NCBI RefSeq assembly: GCF_014212315.1
Contig: NZ_JACKXE010000001.1
Span: forward strand, 1,240,001-1,304,000
DNA: 64,000 nt
Reading direction: 5' to 3'
DNA from: Nocardioides luti
Lineage (GTDB): Bacteria; Actinomycetota; Actinomycetes; Propionibacteriales; Nocardioidaceae
In this document: positions 43,182-52,334 of the stretch, piece after piece
Layout of the letters: each line of letters begins with the position of its first letter
How positions within the stretch are numbered: the first letter of the stretch is position 1
Program-made: the position numbers and the translations under genes
The notes under the pieces: model-generated
The model's database searches: none
Told to the model about the DNA's origin: nothing
Seen by the model: only the letters and a program-made list of their open reading frames with translations

Positions 43182-44930
43182 ATGCGCACCACACGCCTGC
43201 TCCTGCCCACCGCCACCGCAGTCCTGGTCACCGGCCTGCTCGTCGCCGCACCCGCCCACGCCGCGCCGGACGACCGGGCGGGTGGACCACGGACGAACCT
43301 CGCGCCGACCAGGGTCGACCTCGGCACGCTCGGCGGGGCGACGAGCAGCGTCAGCGCCGTGTCGGGCACCGTCGTGGTCGGATCGGCCGAGAAGGCCTCC
43401 GGCCGCTCGCACGCGTTCGCCTACGACCTGGCGGCGTCGCGCCCCCACATGATCGACCTCGGCACGCTCGGCGGGGCGACCAGCTCCGCGGGGGCGGTGA
43501 CGGGGTCGATCGTCGTCGGCACCTCGGAGACCGGCGGCGACTACTCCCACGCCTTCGCCTACGACCTCGCCGCGGACCGTCCCCACATGGTCGACCTCGG
43601 CAGCATCCGCGGCCACAGCGTGCCCACCCTGGTGGACGGCAGCGTGGTCGTCGGGGAGTTCGGCGTCCCCGGGGCCGACCGCGACGGGGCCTTCGCCTAC
43701 GACCTCGCCGCGGACGACCCGCACATGATCGACCTCGGCAGCCTCGGGGGCCAGGACACCCACGCCCGCGCCCTCGACGGCAGCGTCGTGGTCGGCTTCT
43801 CCGAAGCAGCGAACGGCACCTGGCACGCGTTCGCCTACGACCTCGCCGCGGACGACCCGCACATGATCGACCTCGGCAACCTCGGCGGGGCGTCCGACCT
43901 CGCCGATGCCGTCGACGTGGACGGCAGCATCGTCGTCGGCTACGCCGGCGCCCCGTCGGGCAACCAGCAGCACGCCTTCGCCTACGACCTGAGCGCTGAC
44001 CAGCCCCACATGACGGACCTCGGGACGCTGGAGGGCGGTCCGGACAGCAGCGCCTCGGCGATCCACGGCACCGTCGTCACCGGCATGGCGCGGACCGCCG
44101 CCGGCGACTTCCGTGCGTTCTCCTACGACCTCGCCGCAGCGGACCCGGTCATGCGTGGCCTCGGGGCCGACGGCGTGGACACGTTCATCACGGACGCCGA
44201 GGCCGGCGTCGTCGTCGGTGATGAGACCAACTACCGGATGGACTTCAAGCACAAGAAGAACCGTGCGGTCGCCTTCGACCTGGCCGACGGCGGGCGTCGG
44301 ATCGACCTCGGCACGGTGCCCGGGGGCGAGAGCAGCGCGGTGGCCACCTCCGGCGTCGACGGCGACCTGGTGCTCGGCTACTGGAACGACACCCTCGACC
44401 AGCGCGGCAACCCCCGGAACCGCCACCCCTTCGTCTACGACCTCAGCGCCGACCGGCCCCGTCTGGTCGACATCGACACCTACGACAGCGGCGCGGAGGT
44501 GGTGGGGCTCGACGGCACGGTGGCCGTCGGCACGACCCAGCACCGCCAGGGCCGTCGCGCCACCGCGTGGATCCTGCGACGCACGACGCGTCCCGTGATC
44601 GCCTTCCGCAGCCTCGACCAGGTCGTCGAGGAGGGCGCGCGTCGCGCCACCGTCAAGGTGACCCGCTACGGACGCACCGACCGCGCCGTCACCGTCCGGT
44701 ACCGCACCCAGAACGGCGTCGCCCGCGCCGGCCAGGACTTCCGGGCCACCTCCGGCACGCTCCGCTTCGGCCGGGGCGTCACCACCCGCACGATCACGGT
44801 GCGGATCCTGGACGACCGGCGCCGCGAGCCGGAGGAGGGACTCCTCCTGCGGCTCTCGAGCCCTGGTGGCGGCGCGCTGCTCGGCACCCCCGACTTCGCG
44901 CACCTGCGCATCCAGCCCAGCGACCGCTGA
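43182..44930 (+). CDS. Secreted HAF-repeat / Calx-beta protein
   Basis: 582 aa. Signal peptide 1-27 ending AHA-AP. Residues about 42-465 consist of eight or nine repeats of some 45 aa with the pattern (H)AFAYDL(A)AD-PHM-DLG-LGG, the extracellular HAF repeat. A C-terminal Calx-beta domain follows (about 475-575: VVEEGARRATVKV, YRTQNGVARAGQDF, GTLRFGRGV, DDRREPEEG), usually Ca2+-binding and adhesive. Ribosome site GGGGGA about 8 nt upstream. Likely cell-surface or extracellular; no sortase motif. No enzymatic motif. Confidence 0.88.
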   Translation: MRTTRLLLPTATAVLVTGLLVAAPAHAAPDDRAGGPRTNLAPTRVDLGTLGGATSSVSAVSGTVVVGSAEKASGRSHAFAYDLAASRPHMIDLGTLGGATSSAGAVTGSIVVGTSETGGDYSHAFAYDLAADRPHMVDLGSIRGHSVPTLVDGSVVVGEFGVPGADRDGAFAYDLAADDPHMIDLGSLGGQDTHARALDGSVVVGFSEAANGTWHAFAYDLAADDPHMIDLGNLGGASDLADAVDVDGSIVVGYAGAPSGNQQHAFAYDLSADQPHMTDLGTLEGGPDSSASAIHGTVVTGMARTAAGDFRAFSYDLAAADPVMRGLGADGVDTFITDAEAGVVVGDETNYRMDFKHKKNRAVAFDLADGGRRIDLGTVPGGESSAVATSGVDGDLVLGYWNDTLDQRGNPRNRHPFVYDLSADRPRLVDIDTYDSGAEVVGLDGTVAVGTTQHRQGRRATAWILRRTTRPVIAFRSLDQVVEEGARRATVKVTRYGRTDRAVTVRYRTQNGVARAGQDFRATSGTLRFGRGVTTRTITVRILDDRRREPEEGLLLRLSSPGGGALLGTPDFAHLRIQPSDR

Positions 44931-45003
44931 CGGCGCACGGCCTCTCACCGGACTCTCACGACGCCCTCAGCCCGTGCTCATCAGGGACGCGCAGGCTGCG
45001 GTC

Positions 45004-46485
45004 GTGAGGACCCTCCGGTGGCGCGGTGCCACGGCGCGCACGACCGACCCGGTCCTGGTCGGGCTGGTCGCGGCCGTCGTCTACGCCCTGCACGGGCACG
45101 ACGGGCCGCTCGGGCGCGACCTCGGCGTCTTCGTGTACGGCGGCGAGCAGGTCGCCCGGGGCGTGCCGCCGTACGTCGGCATCTTCAACTCCGTCGGGCC
45201 GCTCGCCGACGCGGTGCCGGGCCTCGCGATCCGCGTCGGGGGGCTGGTCGGCGCCGACCCCGTGGTCGCGGCCCGGACGCTGTTCCTCGTGCTGTCGGCC
45301 TGCTGCTGCGCGCTGGTGTCTGTGCTGGCCCGCGACGTCCTGGCCAGCCGGGCGGCCGGCTTCCTGGCACCCGCGGTGTTCCTGACCTTCCCCGAGTTCC
45401 TCGACCTGGCCTCCAACGGACCGCGCGAGAAGACGGTGATGGTGCTGTTCCTGCTGGGCGCGCTGATCCTCGCGGGCCGGCGGCACTGGGTGCTGGCCGG
45501 GGTCTCCACGGCGCTGGCCACGCTGACCTGGCAGCCGGTGCTGGCCGTCGCGGTGGCCGGCGCGGCCGTGCTCGTCGCGGCCCTCCCGGAGCGACGCCTG
45601 CGGGCCGCCGCCGGCTTCGTCGCCGGAGGCCTGCTCACCCTCGGCGCCACCGTCGCGGCCTACGCCGCGAGCGGCGACCTCCGCACGGCCGTCGGCGGCT
45701 TCGTCCTGGTCAACCTCGAGGACAAGCAGCAGCCGTCGGTGTTCAGCGCACCGGCGGCGACCTGGCGCCTGCTCGAGCGCGGCTACGGGGCGTCGATCTG
45801 GCTGGTCCTGCTCGGGCTCGTGGCCGTGGTGGTCCTGGCCGTGCGCGTGCGCTCCGCACGTCTCCTCGCGCTGGCGGCGGCCACGCTCGCCGGGACGGCC
45901 TGGACGGCCAGCGCGATCAACGGTGCCCCCGACCTCTTCGAGCTGCTGCCCCTGGGGGCGGTCGGGGTGGCCGGGGCCGGCCTCGCCGCCACCCGGCACC
46001 TGCCCGTCCGGGCCGGGCGGGTGCTGCTGGTGGGCGCGACGGCGGCCGCGGTGCTCGCCGCCGGGGTCACCTCGGTGACCACCCGCAGCGACCTGCTCGA
46101 CCAGGAGCGCGCCGACGTCGCGGCGGTGCTGGCCGCGGGGCCGGCGGACGCGTCGGTGCTGTCGATCGACGCCCCCGAGGTCCTCGCCCTCGCCGGGCGC
46201 CGCAACCCGACCGGGCTGCAGCTCTTCGACCCGGCCATGGAGCACTACCTCGACACCCACCGCCCCGGCGGGATGGCGGGCTACGCCCGGGAGGTCGAGC
46301 GCCTGCACCCGACGTTCATCGTGGTCGGCCGCCACTACGAGCGGGCCTGGCCGCTGGCGCTGCTGGAGCGCGACTACCGCGAGGTCGGCCGCGGCACGGC
46401 GTGGACGTGGTACCTCGCCCGGTCCGCCGGCCCCGCCGCCCTCGCCGCGTGCATCACCGCCAACCGGCGGGCGATGGGGGGCTGA
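45004..46485 (+). CDS. GT-C-type membrane glycosyltransferase-like protein
   Basis: 493 aa with about ten transmembrane helices. GPLGRDLGVFVYGGEQVARG follows the first helix, and an acidic residue there (RD) is where GT39/ArnT-like enzymes have their catalytic Asp. A large extracytoplasmic C-terminal domain ends the protein. The donor would be a polyprenyl-phosphate sugar. GTG at 45004 is chosen because CAGGCT lies 6 nt upstream; GTG 44974 is an alternative. It follows the secreted HAF protein in the same direction and might modify it, which is speculation. Confidence 0.7.
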   Translation: MRTLRWRGATARTTDPVLVGLVAAVVYALHGHDGPLGRDLGVFVYGGEQVARGVPPYVGIFNSVGPLADAVPGLAIRVGGLVGADPVVAARTLFLVLSACCCALVSVLARDVLASRAAGFLAPAVFLTFPEFLDLASNGPREKTVMVLFLLGALILAGRRHWVLAGVSTALATLTWQPVLAVAVAGAAVLVAALPERRLRAAAGFVAGGLLTLGATVAAYAASGDLRTAVGGFVLVNLEDKQQPSVFSAPAATWRLLERGYGASIWLVLLGLVAVVVLAVRVRSARLLALAAATLAGTAWTASAINGAPDLFELLPLGAVGVAGAGLAATRHLPVRAGRVLLVGATAAAVLAAGVTSVTTRSDLLDQERADVAAVLAAGPADASVLSIDAPEVLALAGRRNPTGLQLFDPAMEHYLDTHRPGGMAGYAREVERLHPTFIVVGRHYERAWPLALLERDYREVGRGTAWTWYLARSAGPAALAACITANRRAMGG

Positions 46486-46493
46486 GCGGTCCC

Positions 46494-46575
46494 GTCAGCC
46501 CAGCCTCGTCAACCCAGCCTCGTCAACCCAGCCTCGTCAGCCCAGCCTCGTCAGCCCAGCCTCGTCAGCCCAGCC
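46494..46575. repeat. 14-bp tandem repeat, nearly six copies
   Basis: GTCAGCCCAGCCTC in units at 46494, 46508, 46522, 46536, 46550 and 46564 (last partial; two units read GTCAAC). The final unit includes the stop codon of the minus-strand kinase gene, so the array is an amplification of the last codons of that gene plus its stop. Confidence 0.93.
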
Positions 46576-47158
46576 AGGTCAGGATCGCCGTCGCCGCGCG
46601 CTCGGGTGACAGGTCGGTGTTGTCGAGGCGCAGGTGCGGGAAGTCGGCGAGGTAGTCGGTGGCCGGCGTGGGCCGGTCGGGGTCGGTGTTCATGACGTAC
46701 TCCGCCTCCATCTCGCGCACGTGCGCGTCCGACCAGGCCAGGTCCCGCTTGGACCGCTTGTCCGCGATCCGGCTCTCCCCCACGTTGCGCTCCAGGCGTG
46801 TCGGGAAGTCGGCGTACAGCTCGACGAACGACACGGGCAGGCCGGCCTCGACGTACGGCGCCACCAGGCGCCGCACGTCCTCGGTCTCCTCGGGGAGGTC
46901 GACGGCCCAGACGAACGTGAAGACCAGGCGGGTGCCCGACGCCGCCGCCTCCTCCATCACCCGCCGGCGGAACTCCCCGTTGAGGGTGCGGAAGGCCGGC
47001 GTGCCGTAGCCGAAGATCTCGAGCAGCGGCTCGATTGTGTGGTGGTTGTGGAACAGCCGGAAGTCGGACGCCGCGCACACCGCCCGCCCGACGGTCATCT
47101 TGCCGGCCGCCGGCGGTCCGATGACGAGCACCAGCTCGCCCCGCTCCTCGTCTCCCAC
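46565..47158 (-). CDS. P-loop kinase-like protein
   Basis: 197 aa. Walker [10 protein letters not shown] at 14-22 directly after the N-terminal strand; further nucleoside/shikimate-kinase-like features are [10 protein letters not shown] and an RxxxR-type lid region ([15 protein letters not shown]). No close family recognised; similar proteins are annotated AAA-family ATPase or shikimate kinase-like. GTG start with TAGCGT 7 nt upstream. Its stop lies within a 14-bp tandem array. Confidence 0.75.
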   Translation of the reverse strand: MGDEERGELVLVIGPPAAGKMTVGRAVCAASDFRLFHNHHTIEPLLEIFGYGTPAFRTLNGEFRRRVMEEAAASGTRLVFTFVWAVDLPEETEDVRRLVAPYVEAGLPVSFVELYADFPTRLERNVGESRIADKRSKRDLAWSDAHVREMEAEYVMNTDPDRPTPATDYLADFPHLRLDNTDLSPERAATAILTWLG

Positions 47159-47239
47159 GGGTCGGACGCTAGGCGGTTCCCGCTCCCGGCGCGACCGGTT
47201 TCGGCGCGAGCCGATGAGGGTGGCTGGGGCGGTTCCTCC

Positions 47240-47245
47240 TACCCT
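47240..47245 (+). promoter_or_regulatory. -10 of dapD
   Basis: TACCCT, six bases (GTCCGT), GTG start at 47252. Confidence 0.6.
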
Positions 47246-47251
47246 GTCCGT

Positions 47252-48196
47252 GTGACCAACGCAGCCTGGGGCCACGGCCTCGCGACCCTCGACCGCACCG
47301 GCGCCGTCCTCGACGTCTGGTTCCCCTCCCCCGCCCTCGGCACGCCGGACGGGGCCGAGGCGCCCGCGGACCTGACCGCGCTCGAGGGCAGCGACGAGGC
47401 CCGCGCCGTACGCCGTGAGGTGCGCCTCGTCGAGATCGCGGACCTGTCCGCCGCCCCCGCGTCGGCCGAGGACGTCTGGCTCCGGCTGCACCTGCTCTCG
47501 TCGCGGCTCGCGGCCCCGCACACGCTGTCCATGGACGGCGTCTTCGGGCTGCTCACCAACGTCGTGTGGACCTCCGCCGGTCCCTGCGCCGTCGACGGGT
47601 TCGAGGACACCCGGCTGCGCCTGCGGGCGACCGGTCAGCACGTGACCGTGCTCGGGGTCGACAAGTTCCCCCGGATGGTCGACTACGTCGTGCCGACCGG
47701 TGTCCGGATCGCCGACGCGGACCGCGTCCGCCTCGGCGCGCACCTCGCCGAGGGCACCACCGTCATGCACGAGGGCTTCGTCAACTTCCACGCGGGCACC
47801 CTGGGCGCCTCGATGGTCGAGGGCCGGATCTCCGCCGGCGTCGTGGTCGGCGACGGCTCCGACGTGGGCGGCGGCGCGTCGATCATGGGCACCCTGTCGG
47901 GCGGCGGCAAGGCCGTCATCGCGATCGGGCAGCGCTGCCTGCTCGGCGCCAACTCCGGCATCGGCATCTCCCTCGGCGACGACTGCGTGGTGGAGGCGGG
48001 CTGCTACGTCACCGCCGGCACCAAGGTCACGCTCGTGGGGGGCGAGGCCGGCGAGGAGCCGCGGGTCGTCAAGGCGCTGGAGCTCTCGGGTGCCAGCAAC
48101 GTGCTCTTCCGCCGCAACTCCGTGACCGGCGCCATCGAGGCGGTGCCGTGGAAGAGCAACGGCATCGAGCTCAACGCCGCCCTGCACGCGAACTGA
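47252..48196 (+). CDS. dapD: Tetrahydrodipicolinate N-succinyltransferase
   Basis: 314 aa, actinobacterial DapD: N-terminal domain, then a left-handed beta-helix of hexapeptide repeats ([29 protein letters not shown] is represented by landmarks [16 protein letters not shown] and [11 protein letters not shown]), with [13 protein letters not shown] near the active site. It transfers succinyl from succinyl-CoA to tetrahydrodipicolinate, the branch DapC and DapE continue in this window. Leaderless GTG start; divergent from the kinase-like gene. Confidence 0.96.
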   Translation: MTNAAWGHGLATLDRTGAVLDVWFPSPALGTPDGAEAPADLTALEGSDEARAVRREVRLVEIADLSAAPASAEDVWLRLHLLSSRLAAPHTLSMDGVFGLLTNVVWTSAGPCAVDGFEDTRLRLRATGQHVTVLGVDKFPRMVDYVVPTGVRIADADRVRLGAHLAEGTTVMHEGFVNFHAGTLGASMVEGRISAGVVVGDGSDVGGGASIMGTLSGGGKAVIAIGQRCLLGANSGIGISLGDDCVVEAGCYVTAGTKVTLVGGEAGEEPRVVKALELSGASNVLFRRNSVTGAIEAVPWKSNGIELNAALHAN

Positions 48197-48222
48197 CCGG
48201 CGTCCCCGATGGACCGGTCCCG

Positions 48223-49185
48223 ATGAGGCGGCGTACGGCCGTGGCCCTGGTCGGCGTGCTCGCGCTCGGGGGCGTCGGCATCGCCGGCTACGCGCTGCGC
48301 GACCACGTCGGGCCGCTGCTCCCGACCGAGGAGTGCACCGCCACGGTCAGCGGCCGCGAGGTCGCGCTCAGCACCGAGCAGGCCGAGAACGCCGCCCTCA
48401 TCACCGCGATCTCCGTCCAGCGCGGGATGCCCGCCCGGGCCGCCTCGATCGCGCTCGCGACCGCCTACCAGGAGTCGAAGCTCTACAACCTCGAGCAGGG
48501 CGACCGCGACTCCGTCGGCCTCTTCCAGCAGCGCCCGTCCCAGGGCTGGGGCAGCCGCAGCGAGATCCTCAACCCCGTCTACGCCACGAACGCGTTCTAC
48601 GACGCGCTGCAGAAGATCGACGGCTACGACTCGATGCGCATCACCGAGGCCGCGCAGGAGGTGCAGCGCAGCGGCTACCCCGAGGCGTACGCCGACCACG
48701 AGGCCGACGCGCGGGTGCTCGCCTCGGCCCTGACCGGCAACTCGCCGCACGCGTTCTCCTGCGTGGTCGACGACGACGTGGACGCGGCCTCCGACAAGCT
48801 GAACGACGCAGGGCTCACCCGCCGGGCCGAGACGGTCTGCCGTGACGTCGAGGCGGCCTTCGGCGACCTCGCGCTGGGTGGCTTCGAGCCCGGCGGCGTC
48901 ACCACCGGGCACATGAAGGGATCGACGCACTACGAGGGGCGGGCGATCGACATCTTCGTGCGACCGATCAGCGCCGCGAACAAGAAGCGCGGCTGGGCGA
49001 TCGCGCAGTACCTCGTCGCGCAGGCCGACCGGCTCTCGATCCAGACGGTGATCTTCGACGACCGGCTCTGGAAGGCGGGGTCACGCTCCGAGGACGGCTG
49101 GACCGACTACGACCCCCCGGACAGCCCCGGCGACCGCCGGATCCTCGAGCACCGCGACCACGTCCACGTCGACGTCTTCGACTAG
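48223..49185 (+). CDS. Membrane-anchored lysozyme-like + M15-like cell-wall protein
   Basis: 320 aa. N-terminal helix at about 7-25 anchors it outside. Residues 55-175 look like a transglycosylase/lysozyme-type domain (AYQESKLYNL with Glu84, then DSVGLFQQRPSQGWG). The C-terminal part carries M15-peptidase zinc motifs: STHYEGRAIDIF (His236, Asp243) and DHVHVDVFD (His313/His315). Relatives are commonly misnamed heavy-metal transporters. Expected role: peptidoglycan cleavage, with both glycan- and peptide-directed domains. Stop codon shares CTAG with the convergent neighbour's stop. Confidence 0.75.
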   Translation: MRRRTAVALVGVLALGGVGIAGYALRDHVGPLLPTEECTATVSGREVALSTEQAENAALITAISVQRGMPARAASIALATAYQESKLYNLEQGDRDSVGLFQQRPSQGWGSRSEILNPVYATNAFYDALQKIDGYDSMRITEAAQEVQRSGYPEAYADHEADARVLASALTGNSPHAFSCVVDDDVDAASDKLNDAGLTRRAETVCRDVEAAFGDLALGGFEPGGVTTGHMKGSTHYEGRAIDIFVRPISAANKKRGWAIAQYLVAQADRLSIQTVIFDDRLWKAGSRSEDGWTDYDPPDSPGDRRILEHRDHVHVDVFD

Positions 49186-49412
49186 CGACGCCGCGGGTCC
49201 TCGCGGTAGCCCCGCCGGAACGCACGACCGCTCGTCGTCAGCAGCGGGATCCAGAACGCGACCGCCATCAGGGCGTAGATGCCGACCAGCACCGGGGTCG
49301 ACACCGGCACGAACGCCATGAGCACGGCGAGCGCCACGAACCACCAGATCGAGCGGCCGCGTACGCGGGCGATCGCGCGCGAGTAGGTGCTGTCCTGCCG
49401 GGCGGGCTCCAT
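49182..49412 (-). CDS. 76-aa two-helix membrane protein
   Basis: Two hydrophobic helices (about 23-38 and 40-60) between a basic N-terminus and a basic C-terminal tail (RRGYREDPRRR). CACCAT-N6-ATG supports the start. Unknown function; convergent with the cell-wall protein, the two stops overlapping as CTAG. Confidence 0.6.
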   Translation of the reverse strand: MEPARQDSTYSRAIARVRGRSIWWFVALAVLMAFVPVSTPVLVGIYALMAVAFWIPLLTTSGRAFRRGYREDPRRR

Positions 49413-49468
49413 GTCTCGATGGTGTCACGACTCGCCGCGGCTCCCTGCCACGGCACCGTCGGCCGACC

Positions 49469-49474
49469 TAGGGT
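49469..49474 (+). promoter_or_regulatory. -10 of RTX-like gene
   Basis: TAGGGT, six bases (GACGGC), ATG at 49481. Confidence 0.55.
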
Positions 49475-49480
49475 GACGGC

Positions 49481-50713
49481 ATGCGACTCACGCGGGGGAC
49501 CCTGGTCGGACTGCTCGTGAGCGGCGGACTCGTCGCCGTCGGGGTGAGCTCCGCCCAGGCGGCGCCCAACCCGTGCGCCGGCGCCACGATCGTGGGCACC
49601 GACCAGGACGACGTCCTGCGCGGCACCGACGGACCGGACGTCATCGACGGGCTCGCGGGGGACGACACGCTGTTCGGCCTCGGCGGCGACGACGTGCTGT
49701 GCGGTGGCTACGGGCAGGACGAGCTCCAGGGTGGCGACGGTGCCGACGTTCTGCACGGCGGGCGCGACGCCAAGGTGCAGGAGGACAGCGACTACTACGT
49801 CTACTACGGCGACTCGCTCGAGGGCGGCCCCGGTGACGACACCCTGGACCCGGGGCTGGACAGCCGGCACGAGGGCTCGGTCGACGCCGTCACCTTCGAG
49901 CACTCCCTCGGCCCGGTCACCGTGGACCTCGCGCTCGGCAGCGCCACGGGCGACGGCACGGACACGTTCACCGGACCGTTCACCCGCGTCACCGGCACGC
50001 CGTACGACGACGTCCTCCTCGGCAGCGACGGGAGGGAGACCCTCGCCGGCGGCCGGGGCTCCGACCGGCTCGAGGGCCGCGGCGGCGACGACGATCTCGC
50101 CGGGCGGGACCTCTCCTTCCACCGTGGGTGGAACCACGTCGACCGCGACGTGGTGCTGGGGGGCGCCGGCAACGACTACGTCGCCGGGGGGAACGGCGAC
50201 GACCTCCTGCGCGGCGGCCGCGGCAACGACTCGCTCAACGGCGACCGCGGCGTGGACCGGTCCTACGGCGGCCCCGGCAAGGACAACTTCGTCGACCTGC
50301 TCGAGTCCGCGGACGGTCAGGTGATGGCGGGCGGCCCCGGCGTCGACAACCTCTACGACCTCCACCTCTACGACGCCGACGGCCGCTACCAGCGCCACTC
50401 CGTCGGTCGGATCGACCTGGCCGCCGGGACCTTCCGTGCGAGGTTCGGCGGCACGACGACCCGGGTGTCCGTCCCCGGCAACGAGGGTGCCGGCACCCCG
50501 CGCGGGGACCTGTGGACGGTGTACGGCACCGACGGCCCCAACCAGCTCATCTCGGGCTACGACGACCCGGTCCGGCTCTTCGGGCTCGGCGGTCGCGACA
50601 GCCTCTTCGGCTCGATCCGCGACGACGTCATCGACGGCGGTCCCGGCTACGACTCCGGCACCGGGTACACCGGCCACGACCGGATCATCTCGATGGAGAA
50701 GATCTACCGCTGA
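49481..50713 (+). CDS. Secreted RTX-like calcium-binding protein
   Basis: 410 aa. Signal peptide 1-27 (SSAQA-AP). Many GGxGxDxL nonapeptide-type repeats, e.g. GLAGDDTLFGLGGDDVLCGG, GGPGDDTL, GGRGSDRLEGRGGDDDL and GGRGNDSLNGDRG: parallel beta-roll with Ca2+ between turns. A C-terminal block (about 295-355) lacks repeats and could be a small beta-domain. No toxin or protease domain is attached, and no type I secretion genes are nearby; in Gram-positive bacteria such proteins are usually Sec-exported surface proteins. Confidence 0.9.
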   Translation: MRLTRGTLVGLLVSGGLVAVGVSSAQAAPNPCAGATIVGTDQDDVLRGTDGPDVIDGLAGDDTLFGLGGDDVLCGGYGQDELQGGDGADVLHGGRDAKVQEDSDYYVYYGDSLEGGPGDDTLDPGLDSRHEGSVDAVTFEHSLGPVTVDLALGSATGDGTDTFTGPFTRVTGTPYDDVLLGSDGRETLAGGRGSDRLEGRGGDDDLAGRDLSFHRGWNHVDRDVVLGGAGNDYVAGGNGDDLLRGGRGNDSLNGDRGVDRSYGGPGKDNFVDLLESADGQVMAGGPGVDNLYDLHLYDADGRYQRHSVGRIDLAAGTFRARFGGTTTRVSVPGNEGAGTPRGDLWTVYGTDGPNQLISGYDDPVRLFGLGGRDSLFGSIRDDVIDGGPGYDSGTGYTGHDRIISMEKIYR

Positions 50714-50764
50714 CGCACGGCGGGGATGGCCGGTCCGCCCGCCCACCGGTGGCACCATCGGGCG

Positions 50765-52264
50765 GTGCCCAAGGTCTCCGAGCCGGTCGACGACACGACG
50801 CCGCTCGCCGCGGCGCGCATCGACGTCCCGGCCCGGATCGGCTGGTTGCTGCGCTCCCACCGCACCGTCGGCGGGCTGTCCCTGCGCCAGATGTCGGGAG
50901 CGCTGCTGGAGCACGGCGTCCAGCTCTCCAGCACCACGCTGGGCCGCATCGAGAGCGAGGGCCAGCGCTCCTCCGGGGCCCTCGACGGGTACGCCGCGGT
51001 GCTCGGGCTGCAGGACGGCTCCCTGCGCGCGACCGTCGACCTGCTGTGCCGCACCTTCGCCTACGCACCCGACGCCCCGGTCGAGGCGCCGCCCGACTCC
51101 CTGGCCGACTTCAGCGCCGCCTGCGAGGCCGTCGAGACCGACCGCCCGACCGGCGGCGAGTGGCTGGCCTTCGCCCGCCAGCACGCGCACCCGGAGGGCT
51201 TCGGGCTGCCGACGCACCTGCTCGAGCCGCTGGTCCGGCGCCTGGCGATCGAGGACGGCCGGGCCCTGGGGGACGCCGAGCGCACGCGGTACGACGCGCT
51301 GACCGAGCTGCGCTGGAGCGCCTACGCCGATCTCGTCCACGAGGTGCTGGAGGGCCTGGTGCACGTCCCGGAGACCATGACCGTGCAGCGGGCTCTCGGC
51401 GCGCTGTCCGAGCGGCCGACCCCCGCGCTGCTGCGCTGGTGCGGCGAGCTGCTGGCCGACCCGTCCGTCGCGGTGGCGCGAGGGGCGTCGTACGCCCTGC
51501 AGAACATGCTGGTCATCGGCGGGCTGGGCCCCGCCGCGTGGTTCGAGCTGGTCCCCCTCGTCGAGCGGGCGGCCCGGCTCGGGCAGGACGACGGCACCCG
51601 TCTCGACGTCCTCGCCCAGCTCTGCGCGGCCCTCCCGGCACCGCTCGCCACCGCGGTCCGCCGCGTCTGCGTGCTGCCCCCGGATCCCCCGATCGCGCCG
51701 CGCACCTGGGCGCGGAGCCGGCACAACGAGCACTACGAGTTCGCCCGGGCGGTCGCCCGCGACGCGTGCCGCCGCGTCGCGCACCCCGACGAGCCGCTGC
51801 TCGAGCGGTTGCTCTTCGAGGCGATGTTCGACCCGCGGGGGGTGCGGATGGGGACGTCGACGCACCTGATCGGCACCTCGGCCTTCGCCCACCCGGTGGT
51901 GGAGAGCCTCGCCGAGCGGTACGCCGACGGGCCCGACGCCACCAGCCGGGCCGCGGCGATGCGCGTCGTGTCGGCCGCCTACACCGGAGGCCCGCTGCCG
52001 GCGATCGCCCCGTGGCTCACGACGCCGTCGACGACCGAGCTGCACAACGCGCTGACGGTCTACGGCCGCAGCGGGACCGCCCTGCCCGCGACCGCCGTGG
52101 CCCGCGGGCTCGCCGGCGACGACGTGCTGGCGCGGCGTACCGTCTTCGCCCTCGGCATGGCCGAGGACCCCCGCCTCGAGGACCTCGTCACGACGGGACC
52201 GACGGCCGACGTGCGCGCGTCCGCACGCTGGTGGCTCGACCACGGCGGACGCGTCCTGCACTGA
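50765..52264 (+). CDS. HTH protein with large helical domain (paralogue 1)
   Basis: 499 aa. N-terminal XRE-like DNA-binding region (about 20-80: IGWLLRSHRTVGGLSLRQM, STTLGRIESEGQRSS) joined to a 400-aa mostly helical region with repeat-like ALxxLxxxP elements, possibly HEAT/TPR-like; conserved islands are LLRWCGELL, ARGASYALQNMLVIGGLG and DEPLLERLLFEAMFDPRGVR. No enzymatic motif. GTG start with CACCAT-N6. A close paralogue follows 70 bp downstream with its own promoter. I do not recognise the family; it could be a regulator whose helical half senses a ligand or partner. Confidence 0.75.
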   Translation: MPKVSEPVDDTTPLAAARIDVPARIGWLLRSHRTVGGLSLRQMSGALLEHGVQLSSTTLGRIESEGQRSSGALDGYAAVLGLQDGSLRATVDLLCRTFAYAPDAPVEAPPDSLADFSAACEAVETDRPTGGEWLAFARQHAHPEGFGLPTHLLEPLVRRLAIEDGRALGDAERTRYDALTELRWSAYADLVHEVLEGLVHVPETMTVQRALGALSERPTPALLRWCGELLADPSVAVARGASYALQNMLVIGGLGPAAWFELVPLVERAARLGQDDGTRLDVLAQLCAALPAPLATAVRRVCVLPPDPPIAPRTWARSRHNEHYEFARAVARDACRRVAHPDEPLLERLLFEAMFDPRGVRMGTSTHLIGTSAFAHPVVESLAERYADGPDATSRAAAMRVVSAAYTGGPLPAIAPWLTTPSTTELHNALTVYGRSGTALPATAVARGLAGDDVLARRTVFALGMAEDPRLEDLVTTGPTADVRASARWWLDHGGRVLH

Positions 52265-52334
52265 GCGCGGACCGGCCCGCGCGGCGGGCATGGGACGGGC
52301 TGCGCGGACCCCGCGGGTGCGCGAGGATGGGCAG

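Noticed and set aside
46494..46575. Terminator or attachment site
   Set aside because: The array has no inverted symmetry and no integrase nearby; it is a simple 14-bp tandem repeat.
49481..50713. RTX toxin with type I secretion
   Set aside because: It has a Sec signal peptide, no toxin domain and no HlyB/D-like genes adjacent; the ABC exporter at 8-12 kb is a lipid/drug type far away.
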